From: Vitis vinifera
Taxonomy: Eukaryota > Streptophyta > Magnoliopsida > Vitales > Vitaceae
NCBI RefSeq assembly: GCF_030704535.1
Contig: NC_081810.1
Location: 4,063,501 to 4,127,500, forward strand
Reading direction: 5' to 3'
DNA length: 64,000 bases
Part shown: positions 1 through 11,082 of the stretch, piece after piece
Position numbering within the stretch: the stretch's first letter is position 1
Layout of the letters: the number at the start of each line of letters is the position of its first letter
Notes under the pieces: model-generated
The model's input: the letters and a program-made list of their open reading frames with translations, nothing else
The model's database searches: none
Told to the model about the DNA's origin: nothing
Made by a program: the position numbers and the translations under genes

Positions 1-2084
1 AATTTCCTTGTACCAGAAATAGGAAACAAATAAACAATACATAGCTATCGCTATTCAAGTGAAAGAATAGGGGAGATGATATGATAGTGCTATTTTAGAA
101 GTTCATTCACAGAATCTTATGTTTTATCAAAATGGATTCTCGTAATAATATTTTTTTACTAATGGGAAATAGGTTGCTTATGCAAATTTCAGTCAACCCA
201 TCCAATAACATCACACCATAAAGATTCCTTTTTATCTTTTGGGAGAGTTGTGCTTCAATTGGACCTTGAAATTAACTTTTAAGAGACAAAAATACCTATG
301 AAGATGACACATTATATTTTTTAAACAGTTAGTTGATTGCATGTGACAATGACTTGAAAAAGACCCAAAATTTTATTTAATTAAATAAAAAAAATGTTAT
401 TTATAAAATATCTTTTATTTTTATTTTTTGACAAAAATCAATTTTTGTTTGAATTAGAAAATATTTATATAAAACAAAATAATCTTTGTTTTAAAAAAAA
501 TTCGCAAATTTATTTAGAAAAGTATTACAATTTTTTTTTTTAAATTATCCCCGTTTTATCCTAAAAAGATATTTTAAATTAATTATAAAAACTTAAGAGA
601 AAAAAAGTTCAAATTTATTTAAAAATTTTGATTTCAGATTCTAAAAAAAAAAAGATTTATTTAAAAATAATAATTTATTAAAAAAAACTCAATTTATTAG
701 AAAAGGAAATTCGATTTTATTTTAAATATATATATATTTTTTCCTTTTCAGTTTTACTCTAAATTTTTTTTTTTACTACTTTTATTAAAAAAAAAAAAAC
801 CATTTTTCAATTTTTATTTTTACGAGTTCTATTTTTATTTATTTTTAAGTTTTTGATATAATTTTTAATATGGATTTCGTGCTTTTGTTTTTTCACATTA
901 AAGGCATTTCAAAAAATATTGAAGTTTCATATCTTTCTTTTCAATTTTCATACTTTGATCGGGTCTTGAGCTTAAATGGGTAGATTTTATGAACTTAAGG
1001 CTATTTTTCTTTTGACCAAATTGGATTTAAAGCACAATTTTCCCTTTTCTTTTTTCTAATCTTACGAGTAATATTGGATAGAATGTGACATGTGGAGATG
1101 CACATCATAAATCTATTTATGCATCTCCACATAAATCTATTTATGATTCGGGGAACATAGATTAGGATTACAAGAGTTCGAATTAAAATTAAAAAAAAGT
1201 CGGAGGGATTTGTCATTGTATGCCCATGCCCTTCGTATTGAAGGAAGGTTAGAAAAACCTCATGTCTCGTATCCATTTGAATTCCCAATTATTAATTGTC
1301 TATTAATTGTTTTAATAGGAATAAAGAGCTGTTTGGCTTTATGATTCATCATCATCCCATTAAAACCAAACATGGATTTGTCTCTCTTTTTAACCCTCAG
1401 ATGCAGTATTTATTCAGCTCAGACAACGATCACCAAAACAATATTTTACCACAATAATAATAAAATGTCTTTCCACAAACATTAGATCATGAGTTCTAAA
1501 GTAATATCTCCATCTCCCAACACCATTTAAAAAATGTAGCCCCTATGAAATTTTCTTTGCATCGAATTTAAATAATGTCTTTCTAAAAACTTAACATCAA
1601 ACCTCCTCAAACAGGATGCTGCGGGCTGGCCAAGCCCTTGGGTAGAAACAAAATGTCAAATGTAACAAAGTTGGTAGAGGTGGCCCCTTAACCACATGCT
1701 GATCACATTACAGAATGGAAACAGCACATTGCTTAGGATTTCACCGCATGATGGCTGAGTTAGAAATGGCCCTCTCTCCATTTCTTGCTTTCACTCAAAG
1801 GGTTAACCTCCCCGGTTCCACTAATAGGAAGCTCAAATCTGCAAGTGATCAACAATATTTAAATGTCAAGCCAAATACTAGTGAATTTTTTAAGGATCGC
1901 TGAAACAAAGAATTGCACCAACTACCCCTTGTTGAAAGTCATTTGCAAAAGAATACGGAGATCAAAATAAGGCTTCTCGGAGTGGTTTCACATTCATTCT
2001 CTCCAATAAATTTCAAACTCCTTCTATAATACTTGTACAAAAGAAACTCTAGCAATGAGAACTGAGATTTACCTTGCAAGTTAA
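1..2084. other. AT-rich intergenic DNA downstream of the PDIL5-1-type gene
   Basis: Roughly the first 900 bases are almost pure A/T with long poly-A and poly-T runs and no credible coding frame. From about 1300 the composition is more mixed. The last few hundred bases before 2085 probably include the 3' untranslated region and polyadenylation site of the minus-strand gene ending at 2085. The short open frames here (for example 1001-1288 and 1715-1903) have no recognisable domain and look accidental. Confidence 0.6.
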
Positions 2085-5000
2085 CTACAAATCTTTCTCA
2101 TTTTCGAGCTCTGCTTTCATTGCTGCTTTTTCTGCTTCTTCCAATACAAATGTTTTAAGTGACTCAACATTCCTTGGTCCTGTTAATGTATCCAGTAGGC
2201 AACAGAGAGAATGTATCCTTCAGTTGTAAAAATTCTCTAATTTCAGTTACATGCATCTGGTATAAAAAGTTGTTTTAGGGAACTTGCAATGCAGCTTCCA
2301 AGCAATGTGTTTGATGGCAGATGATAGCTTTATTTTGTGGCTTCAGAAGAAAATTAAATCATTGAAGAGCAAAGGTGATTATACAGAATTTCAGAAAATC
2401 ATTTTTTTTCTTTTAAGAATATTCTTCTACTCATACGAAATATGTAAGACAAGAAACTTGAAAATGGCTATTTGGAAGACTGAAACTCAATCAAGGAACC
2501 AAAGTTACAGAACCAGATGCCTACAAACTAGATGCTCACCCATTAAATGAAGATGAACAGATGACCATCATAGTGACACTATAAGCAATGTTGTCAAAGT
2601 AATCATCAATCTTTCTAGCGTGACAATAGCATCAACACTGAAATTATCAGGTTACTATTGTCAACAGATGATTGTCATCATTGTCAGAATTGCCAATGCT
2701 CCCCAACAAGACCATCAATCATCATTAATCAGCAGAATTATATTATAGCCATCATTACTGTCCATCATAATGAATGCTTTGAATAACATCTATGCTCTAT
2801 ATTCAATCTAATGTTATAAAAGTAAGGACAGAAAATGATAACTGATTTTGTCAATCCACTCCAGATGGTGGCAATCGGTAGATTTATATTATCGCCATCA
2901 TTACTGTCCATCACCATGAATGCTTTGAATAACATGTATGGTCTATATTTAATCTAATGTTATAAAATTAACAGAGAATGATCAAATCATGGAACTGATG
3001 TTGTCAATCCATTCCAGATGGTGGTTTGGTGCACGCTGATTCTCAGAGGTCCTTAAACTAAAAAATGGAGAAGGCTATAACCTGGTCCTGTTCCTGTTTC
3101 CAAGGCTTTGGAAGCAGACTCAACAGCTACTTTCCATAAGGTGGTTGAATACAGAATTGAACCCTTGTATTCAGGCTTGACAGCTCAAGAAGAGAAGCCT
3201 CTTTTCAGCTGGTAGGTACTTACACTGGAGTGCATCTGGCATTTCACCAGAATCACCACTGGTGATATCCTCACCCTAGGTGCAACAGTCTCTCACTCAC
3301 AGCTTTTTTTTTTGATGAATAAAGAGACAATATATTAATGAAAAGAGGCACTTCAAGGAAGCACCCCTAAGTATACAGGAGGTATACAAAAAAACCTTTA
3401 CCCATGGCCTATCCAATCAACAAAATCTACAACTGAAGTGGGACCAGAAACAAAAAGACCCCTGGACCACGCCCACAGATTACAAAGTAAAACCGATTTA
3501 CACCCCTGAAACGTATGCTCTACATTCTCAAAAGCCCTACTGTTTCTTTCCTTCCAAACAATCCAAAAGAGGCACAAGGGTGCTGCACGCCACACTTTCC
3601 TCCTTTCCTTTCCCACACAAGGCCCTAGCCACCCCAATAACGCTTCTCTTATTGAATAGGGGAGCACCCATGAAACTCCAAATAGAGAGAAAAGAAAGCT
3701 CCACAAACATCTGGCCAGCCCACAATGCAAGAGTATGTGATCAATGGATTCTTCCTCTACCAAACACAAATAGCATCTATTAGCCAAGGAGAACCCTCTT
3801 CTTTGAAGACGATCCAATGTTATGGACTTTTTCCATGTGGCCTCCCAAACAAAAAAACTTACCCTCGGCGGCACCAAAGAATTCCAAATGATATTTGCAG
3901 GAAATTCTTCACGTCTTTCCGGGTCCAAGTCCTTGTAAAGAGACTTAACTGAGAATCTTTTGTCCTTTGCCTTAGTCCAAATTACTTCATCTTCCACATC
4001 ACTGTAAACTCTCCTCCCTTGCAACCTCAAAAGAAGGCGCTCCACCTCAATTACCTCCCAATCATTAATACTCCTAGAGAACCTAGGAGCCCACACTCCC
4101 CCTCCAGAATGACTCCATACATCCGCTACCCAAGCCTCCTTATCCAAGGATATAGCATATAGAGAAGGAAAAAGGGAATACAACTTATCATCACCACACC
4201 ACTTATCCTCCCAGAATCTAATCCTCCTACCATTTCCCACAGCATAATCCAAATTGTTGCCTACCGCTTCCCACCCTCTCCTAATCGCTTTCCATAACCC
4301 AACCCCAAAACTTCCTCTCACAACACAAGACCTCCAACCGCCCTCTTCTTCCCCATACTTTGCACTTATGACTTGCCTCCATAAAGCTTCCCTTTCCACC
4401 GCAAAACGCCAACTCCACTTACAAAGGAGAGCCTTATTTAGCAACGCCAAGCTCCTCACACCCAAACCGCCCTTTCGTTTATCTGAACATATAATAGACC
4501 ATTCCACTAAATGAGGCTTCCTTTCCAATGCCCCACCACCCCACAGAAAATCCCTTTGGATACGCTCCAATCTCAAACTCACGCTTCTTGGCATCTGAAA
4601 CAGGGACATACAATAGATAGGCATGCTGGACAGAGTGCTCCTGATCAAGGTCATTCTGCCCCCCTTGGAGATATACTGCCTTTTCCAAAAAGAAAGCCTC
4701 TTCCTCAACCTTTCCTCAACTCCGTCCCAAGTAGCCACCTCCTTGAAACGAGCCCCCAAGGGAAGACCCAAATAAGTAGAAGGAAGCCTGCTAACCTTGC
4801 ATCCAAACTCAAGCGCCACCTCCTCTACGTTCTCCACTCTTCCCACCGCAATGATTTCACTTTTGTCTAAATTCACCTTCAACCCTGACATTGCTTCAAA
4901 CCACATAAGGAGCCAACTCAAATAGGACACCTGATCAGTGGAAGGCTCACAAAAAACTAAGGTGTCATCCGCAAACAGCAAATGAGTGATCTCCACTCCC

Positions 5001-8000
5001 CCCCCTCCTCTACCACTGAGATGCCACCCCGACAAAAACCCCCCCTCCTTTGCTCTCTTCAGCAAGCAACTAAGAGCCTCCATAACAATCACGAACAAGT
5101 AGGGGGAAAGGGAATCCCCCTGTCTCAAACCCCTAGAACTTTTGAAAAAACCTGAGGAAGTACCATTAATCAGAACAGAGAAGCTGACAGTCCCAATACA
5201 CCACTGAATCCAGCTGATCCACTTAGCTCCAAAGCCCATCATTTCCATCAACCAAAAGAGAAAACTCCAATTCACATGGTCGTATGCTTTTTCAATATCT
5301 AGCTTGCAAAGGATGCCCCCTCCCCCACTATTCTGCATTGAATGAATCGCCTCATTCGCAATCAACGAGGCATCCAATATTTGCCTTCCCTCCACAAAAG
5401 CATTTTGGGACTTGGACACTAACTTACCCATCACCTTTTTAAGCCTATTAGCTAACACCTTTGCTAACAGCTTATAAAGACTTCCCACCAAGCTTATAGG
5501 TCTAAAATCCTTGAGGTCTTCGGCTCCTCCTTTCTTGGGAATTAACACTAGAAATGATGCATTTATGCTCTTGACGAACTTGCCCTGATCATGAAATTCC
5601 TTGAAGAACCCCATCACTTCCTCCTTCAAAAAACTCCAACTAAATTGCCAAAATGCCATTGTGAAACCATCAGGACCAGGAGCTTTATCCCCATTGAGAT
5701 CCGAAAGAGCTCCAAAAACCTCTTCCTCAGAGAAAGGAGCTTCTAGCATAGTCGCATTTTCCCCTTCCAAGACCCCAACCTGCAGCCCATTGCATCTAGG
5801 CCTCCACTCAGCTGTTTCTGACAACAGAGAGTGGAAAGCCTGAACCACACCCTCCTTGATGTCACTTTCTTCAGAAACCCACGTCCCATTTATCTTGATC
5901 TTCACCATGGAATTAACCCTCCTATGAGCATTGGCCATTTTATGAAAGTATCCAGTGTTTCTGTCTCCCTCCCTCAGCCATAACTCTCTCGACTTTTGCC
6001 TCCAAGCTGTCTCTTCCATTATCACCCACTTCTCATACTCCTCCAAAGCCTTCTTTCTGGAATTTTGCTCTTCAGTATTCAGCACCCTGTCCCCTTCTAT
6101 TGCATCCCACAACATCATCTGCTTCAAAGCTGATTCTTTTCTAGCATTCACATTCCCAAATACTTCTCTATTCCACACCTTCAAGCAGGCCTTAAGCGCT
6201 TTCAACTTTTCAGACAGCGTGAAACTATAGGAACCTCTGAAATTGAATCCCACCCACCAATTCCTAATTAAATCCCTAAAACCTTCTTCCTTCAGCCACA
6301 TATTCTCAAACCTAAAAGGGGAAGGCCCCTTCCTCGTTCCCCCACAGTCCAACAGAATTGGGCAGTGGTCAGAAACAATTCTCGGTAAAAGACTTTGAAT
6401 TGCCCCACTGAAATAACCTTCCCAATCCTCTGAAACTAAGAATCTGTCCAGCCTTGACTGAGTCTGATTGTTCAACCCACCCCTCCACGTGAAAGACCCC
6501 CCTTGCAAAGGGAAATCCCTTAATTCCAAATCATCAATGACCTCCGAAAATCTTCTCATTGCTGCCGACAGTCTTGAGATCCTGTTCCTTTCTCCCAACA
6601 ATCTAATAACATTAAAATCTCCCCCTACACACCACGGGTCCTGCCACAATCCCCTGATTGTCCCCATTTCCTCCCAGAAATCCTCCCTCAACCTCCCAAC
6701 AGCAGGGCCATATACCCCTGTAAAAACCCAACAGAAATCATCCTCCACGTTTTTAAATCGACAAGAGACTGAAAAATTCCCAATTTCCATTTCCAACAGC
6801 TCTAGAACTCTAATATCCCAATAAACTAACACCCCCCCTGCCATGCCCTGAGAATCAAGAGCACCCCACTCCAATGATCTTCCCACCCCCAAGGACCGAA
6901 CTATACTAGACGTCATTCTTTGGACTTTGGTCTCTTGTAGACAAACCAAATCCGCTTTCTGAGTCTTGATTAGAGATTTGATGAGCCTTCTTTTATCTCT
7001 ATCATTTGCCCCTCTCACATTCCAGGATATTATTCTTAACTTCATTTGCCCTCAGTGACTGACCCCCCACTCTCTCTAAATAGAGCTCTTCCATGCCCTG
7101 AGCTTTTAAAATTAATGGAGCACTCCAACCTTTTAAGTTCCCTTACAGACTTTGAGGTTTCTACCTTGGCCCTTTTAGCCCCATTCCTCTGATTCTTCTG
7201 ATCTTTCCTCATGATCCATCTCTTGAGCATATTTAAAATTTCCTCTTCACATCCCGTGGTTGGCATGCCCAGAAAATCACTAAACTGAGCAAGACAAGAG
7301 GATTTCCAGTCTTCCTCTGACTCCGTACCACCCACAGTCTGCCTCAAGGAGTGTTTTGCATCAGTACTTGTCTCACTCACAGCTGCTAATGCCATTAGGC
7401 TACTAGTCTCCTAGAAGATCATTTAAGGTGTTGGTTTCCTAAATTTTAAATCCCACAATCAGTGTTAAGACCTCATTATGCTACATGACAAATGGCACAT
7501 AATTTCCTATGTACATGGGCATTGTAAAATGCATGAAATCCCTGTATTATCCACTGTGCAATGTTATATCATTATGAAATAAGTGTGCAACAAGGTTATG
7601 ATCCACATATTCAACAAGAATGTCAAAAAAGGAAATAGCAAATAGAAACTGGGGCACCTATTTGTATCTAAAATGATGAATCCCTTCCCTCTGGATCATA
7701 GCACTGGTGAAAAGATGTAAGTAGGTACAAAAAAAGAGATGATAGAACACAAAGAGGAAGAGAACACTAAACATAACTAGAATGAATAACAGAATTCAAA
7801 ACCTCATGTTTTATTAAAGACATGGAATAGGAACTGTTTTGCAGATGCCACAAATTCCTAAATGCTTAGGTCATATTCGAGTGAGGCCTCTTTTGGGATA
7901 CCTTTATGGTTTTTTACTTTAGCTAGAACCCTAGAAGTTGAAGTTGAAGTCAAAGCTACAATTATTAAAGGACAATATTAGTATTATAAAAACATGAAAT

Positions 8001-11000
8001 AACTTTTTGCATAAACCAAAATAGTGCTTCTACAATAAGTAACATTGTTTTGACTTTCATATTAAACTCTTTTTTAAACCGTATGATCTTCAAATAAAAA
8101 TAGTCAAACAAGTAACAAAGCTCTTATTAAGCTTAAAAGAGAGCTTTTGGCTACTCAAAAGCTGATCCTAACAGGACCTGAGACATAAACTTCACCCATG
8201 CATGATATTGGTAAAGGCATCCATCATGAGGCATGTGTTGAGGCCCGACATTCATATAAATATCAATAACCCCTTCAAACTCAGCATAAGACTAGTAATG
8301 ACTCAAAAAGGCACTCCATAGATACTGAGATGGAAAATTTTGTCCCAAATCATTCATCCAATTACTGTAATACTGTTGATCCAAAGATAGAATTAAAAAT
8401 AATTAACAAATATAACATATCTTAGGTGGATGGGTTGGAGAAGGTCAGAACTTTGGTTTTGGCAAAGAAGGATAATACTAGTCCGAATAGAAAACCACAT
8501 TTCTCACAAATGTCCCACAAAAATGCAATGCAGCTGCATTCAGCCAATCACAAGGATACCATTGAGCTATGGACAACAAAAATATAATGAATATGACATG
8601 TCTTGGATGGATGCCTGAGAGAGGATGTGTTTTTTGGTTCTGGCAATCAAGGACAACAATAGTCTGAATAGCAAACCACATTTCTGAAACATGTTCCTTA
8701 TTTTTTTTGATAGGTAAAAAAGAATATATTGAATAAGAAGAAAGGACACCCAAAGGGTGACCTGAAGCATACAGTAAGTATCCAGTTATCACCAAAAAGA
8801 AGAATTTACAAAAAAGAGGGGTAATAAAAAACACCACCTGTCCTCATCTAGAGCCCAACTAATCAAAGAAAATGATTAAAGGAAGAGACCATTCATCTAT
8901 ACACAACTTAGTCCAAGCCCAAAGAGTAGGAACAAAGGAGTTTTCGGCCTTCGAACCAACAGCTCCTCATTATCAAAGGCAAGTTTGTTCCTTTCCTTCC
9001 AAACTGTCCAAAAAATACAAATAAAGGCTGCCTTTCAAGCCTTTTTGTGTTTCTTGCCCACCAAGGAATCATACCACCTGAGAAAAGTCTCTCTAACCGT
9101 CAAGAGTAGTACCCAGGACACCCCAAAGAGAGCAAAATTTCCGAAACATGTTCCTCGACGACTATGCATGTGCATTGCCTACTTCTAAGGTGTCAGAGAC
9201 AGAGTTGCCCTATTTTATGCACACCTCGCTAATCTTATTGTAGCTAGCTGCCTTCCACATTAAGTTAAGAGCTCTCTTGGATTAAGCAATTCAATTGTCA
9301 CCAACCCTTGGTTGCTTCTGACCTTTTCTGGTGCTGTGGGGTATGCACACTTATTTTGTAGGAAAAATTAACTGACATGTGGCAGTAGAAAAAAAAAGGA
9401 AGAAGAAGAAGCATCACATACCTGCTATTAAGACAAGGGTGGACTGTGTAACTAAGCATATACAAATTTTTTCTTACTATAGGATTAGGAAGACCTTTTA
9501 CTCATAAAAAAAATTTTAAGTTCTTTTGGAAGTACAAGTCTATATAGCACTGTTTGATTTCATTTTCAATCTGATGACTCTTTGTTTTCCATGTGTCACA
9601 CATATTACTTGGTTCATTCTATTTACAGAGAACCGTACTAATGGCTAAAGCTTTTGATTATCTGAAAGAAATGATTAAGTTTAGTTGTTTGCATAATAAA
9701 ACAACTGTAAAAATGAACTACAGATTACATGAAATAAGAAATACTAACCAATCATCTAGCAAATGACGAAATTTAGAAGTTACCTTGATACTTTGCAACT
9801 TCTTCTCCATCATAAAAGACCTTAAATGTTGGATAAGAATGAATATCCACCTTGGAACAAACTGATTTACTAACACCACAGTCAACTTGTCCAATCTCTA
9901 TCTCATCTTCCCCTTCCATTATCTTCCCCAGGTCTTCCCACAGAGAACCCAAATTCTTACTGAAACCCAATGTAGTCATAATTAATAAGCAAATAGTATG
10001 AAATAACAGTATTAGGAGCAACTAGCCTATTATCAAATCCAAAACAGATGGTCATGATTACCAATGCTTACACCAAGGAACGCAGAATTGCACAAACCAT
10101 GCAGTGTCCTTCTCCTTCACCTAAATGAAATACACAGAGACACAAACAATAAGTGATGTATCTAAAAATAGCCTTTGAAGCTAAGAAGGTGAAAGGAACA
10201 GAAGAAAAGAAAATTGATGGTCTCATATTCATGTTATTTTCTCTTCAAACGAAGTTGAACCTTGGCCAATTCAAATATTAACCTTAGAAGAGTTTTTTCT
10301 GTTTTTTCCTAGGGTCCTAAAAGCATGAAAATCTAAAATTCAATTGATTAGATCTTTTTCCCAATTTGTACTGAGAATCTGAGCACGGTACAAAATATTC
10401 TCAATACAGGCGCCCTCATCACTCTGGGATTCCAATTTCAACCATCTTTATTATCCGTGATTTCAATCCCGGAAGGGCAGGCATCGTACTGGGGAAGTAC
10501 TACACAGAAAAAATTCCTAAGATTTTGTCATAAAGAACGATTCCCACCATAAAAACTTCACACTAATGGATGAAATCTCCAACAACCCTCCCATTAAAAC
10601 CACTTTGATCGATCCCAATTAACTTTCAAACACAGCCATTGATTCAATCATCCAAACAAAAATTCTTACAACCCTGACACTAAACCCTACCCCAAAAATA
10701 GTTGCTATTAGCTAGCCCAAAGTTGCCCAAATCTTGAACAGATCATAGCAGCAATACGTGAACGAAAAGGGCAAACCAAAACATTTTCAGAGATTATAAA
10801 ATTTTTAGGGCTCAACTTAGCCGTAAAATATCCCACACACTAAATCCAGAGCACGATTCAAATGCATATGCAAATAAAAACCCTAACCCTAGTTCCTTGG
10901 ATCTGATCTTACAATCAAAACAAAATGAATCAAAATAGAGAAGAAAAATAACCTACCTTATCCGAGAAGGTATCGGCTGTTAGGGTTATGACCTCTGCTT

Positions 11001-11082
11001 TAGTAGTTTTTAGGCTGGAGAAAATAGTTATTAATACGAGCAAAAGAAGAAGACAATGAGATTGATTTTTCATATTCGCCAT
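2085..11082 (-). CDS. PDIL5-1: protein disulfide isomerase-like 5-1 (small ER thioredoxin-fold protein), 4 exons
   Basis: Exons on the minus strand are 10957-11082, 10062-10120, 9784-9959 and 2085-2179. They join in frame to 456 nt, giving 151 residues; the Arabidopsis protein is about the same size. Residues 1-29 form a signal peptide (Leu-rich, MANMKNQSHCLLLLLVL). A single thioredoxin domain follows. The active-site Cys-Lys-His-Cys (C59-C62) lies in CVPWCKHC and is split by intron 2. The motif SYPTFKVFYDGEEVAKY includes the cis-Pro of the fold. All introns are GT-AG. The C-terminus reads ENEKDL, not a clean KDEL, so ER retention is uncertain. Small PDIL5-type proteins are thought to assist thiol oxidation of secretory clients. 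The last intron is about 7.6 kb because it hosts LINE insertions. The ATG at 11082 was chosen; a second Met is three codons later. Confidence 0.93.
2731..3022. repeat. tandem duplication, ~146-bp unit x2
   Basis: Two adjacent copies share a run around the phrase gccatcattactgtccatca, then a shared stretch ending in ccagatggtgg. The copies start near 2731 and 2877 and are offset by 146 bases with scattered differences. The repeat lies in the last intron of the PDIL5-1-type gene and has no coding potential that I can see. Confidence 0.75.
3398..7045 (-). CDS. LINE ORF2: endonuclease-reverse transcriptase, 1215 aa, uninterrupted
   Basis: Domains in order: an exonuclease-endonuclease-phosphatase type nuclease over about residues 1-235 (start MKLRIISWNVRG, QET near 37-39, GGDFN near 141-145, SDHCP near 225-229). 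Next comes a reverse transcriptase over about 490-760 (KAPGPDGF near 454-461, RQGDSLSPYLF near 641-651, catalytic FADD near 691-694). A long linker leads to a zinc-binding zf-RVT domain near 1060-1120 ending in SIDHILLHC. No RNase H domain is evident. The frame has no stop or frameshift, so a full protein could be made if the locus were transcribed, but the element lacks its own 5' end. Its start codon overlaps the ORF1 stop as ATGA at 7042-7045. Confidence 0.93.
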   Translation of the reverse strand: MKLRIISWNVRGANDRDKRRLIKSLIKTQKADLVCLQETKVQRMTSSIVRSLGVGRSLEWGALDSQGMAGGVLVYWDIRVLELLEMEIGNFSVSCRFKNVEDDFCWVFTGVYGPAVGRLREDFWEEMGTIRGLWQDPWCVGGDFNVIRLLGERNRISRLSAAMRRFSEVIDDLELRDFPLQGGSFTWRGGLNNQTQSRLDRFLVSEDWEGYFSGAIQSLLPRIVSDHCPILLDCGGTRKGPSPFRFENMWLKEEGFRDLIRNWWVGFNFRGSYSFTLSEKLKALKACLKVWNREVFGNVNARKESALKQMMLWDAIEGDRVLNTEEQNSRKKALEEYEKWVIMEETAWRQKSRELWLREGDRNTGYFHKMANAHRRVNSMVKIKINGTWVSEESDIKEGVVQAFHSLLSETAEWRPRCNGLQVGVLEGENATMLEAPFSEEEVFGALSDLNGDKAPGPDGFTMAFWQFSWSFLKEEVMGFFKEFHDQGKFVKSINASFLVLIPKKGGAEDLKDFRPISLVGSLYKLLAKVLANRLKKVMGKLVSKSQNAFVEGRQILDASLIANEAIHSMQNSGGGGILCKLDIEKAYDHVNWSFLFWLMEMMGFGAKWISWIQWCIGTVSFSVLINGTSSGFFKSSRGLRQGDSLSPYLFVIVMEALSCLLKRAKEGGFLSGWHLSGRGGGGVEITHLLFADDTLVFCEPSTDQVSYLSWLLMWFEAMSGLKVNLDKSEIIAVGRVENVEEVALEFGCKVSRLPSTYLGLPLGARFKEVATWDGVEERLRKRLSFWKRQYISKGGRMTLIRSTLSSMPIYCMSLFQMPRSVSLRLERIQRDFLWGGGALERKPHLVEWSIICSDKRKGGLGVRSLALLNKALLCKWSWRFAVEREALWRQVISAKYGEEEGGWRSCVVRGSFGVGLWKAIRRGWEAVGNNLDYAVGNGRRIRFWEDKWCGDDKLYSLFPSLYAISLDKEAWVADVWSHSGGGVWAPRFSRSINDWEVIEVERLLLRLQGRRVYSDVEDEVIWTKAKDKRFSVKSLYKDLDPERREEFPANIIWNSLVPPRVSFFVWEATWKKSITLDRLQRRGFSLANRCYLCLVEEESIDHILLHCGLARCLWSFLFSLFGVSWVLPYSIREALLGWLGPCVGKERRKVWRAAPLCLFWIVWKERNSRAFENVEHTFQGCKSVLLCNLWAWSRGLFVSGPTSVVDFVDWIGHG
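7042..7370 (-). pseudogene. LINE ORF1 C-terminal fragment (5'-truncated)
   Basis: The open frame continues artificially to an ATG at 7395, but 7371-7384 is target-site duplication and beyond it is host DNA, so only 7042-7370 belongs to the element. The residual protein is rich in charged residues. It ends with a stretch containing VRELKRLECSINF about 30 residues before the stop, and the other LINE (59.3-62.3 kb) has the matching EVKKLECLINY. ORF1 of plant L1-like elements is a gag-like RNA-binding protein; only its C-terminus survives here. Confidence 0.75.
8405..8698. repeat. diverged direct duplication, ~180-bp spacing
   Basis: The stretch 8405-8515 (taacatatcttaggtggatg, later ccgaatagaaaaccacattt) reappears around 8590-8695 with differences (gacatgtcttggatggatg, ctgaatagcaaaccacattt). 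It is an intronic, non-coding repeat. The LINE tail next to it inserted at the end of the second copy. Confidence 0.6.
8681..9155 (-). mobile_element. short LINE 3' fragment with 18-bp target-site duplication
   Basis: Positions 8681-8698 and 9138-9155 carry the same 18 bases (tttctgaaacatgttcct against tttccgaaacatgttcct), one mismatch apart. Between them, on the minus strand, lies the end of a LINE ORF2 with stops (a Trp-rich stretch with TLWAWTKLC, then FFDWLGSR). A 3' untranslated tail follows, ending in an A-tract. It is severely 5'-truncated (about 440 bp). The tail resembles that of the LINE at 3.3-7.4 kb, so it is the same or a sister family. It lies in the same intron and orientation. 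Confidence 0.85.

Larger units (their letters stand above)
3291..7384 (-). mobile_element. LINE (L1-clade) retrotransposon, 5'-truncated, ORF2 intact, with 14-bp target-site duplication
   Basis: The sequence tctcactcacagct occurs at 3291-3304 and again at 7371-7384, bracketing the element as a perfect target-site duplication. The 3' end on the minus strand is a short A-tract (plus-strand T-run after 3304). The 5' end at 7370 falls inside ORF1, so the insertion is truncated at its 5' end, as is usual for LINEs. The perfect duplication and open ORF2 indicate a young insertion. It sits in the last intron of the PDIL5-1-type gene in sense orientation. Confidence 0.92.

Noticed and set aside
4254-6824. 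Plus-strand frames of 80-119 codons opposite the LINE ORF2
   Set aside because: They are shadows of the ORF2 frame, rich in Pro/Ser from its reverse complement.
7371-7395. ATG start of the LINE ORF1 fragment at 7395
   Set aside because: It lies in target-site duplication and host flank, so it is not the element's own start; the true ORF1 is truncated.
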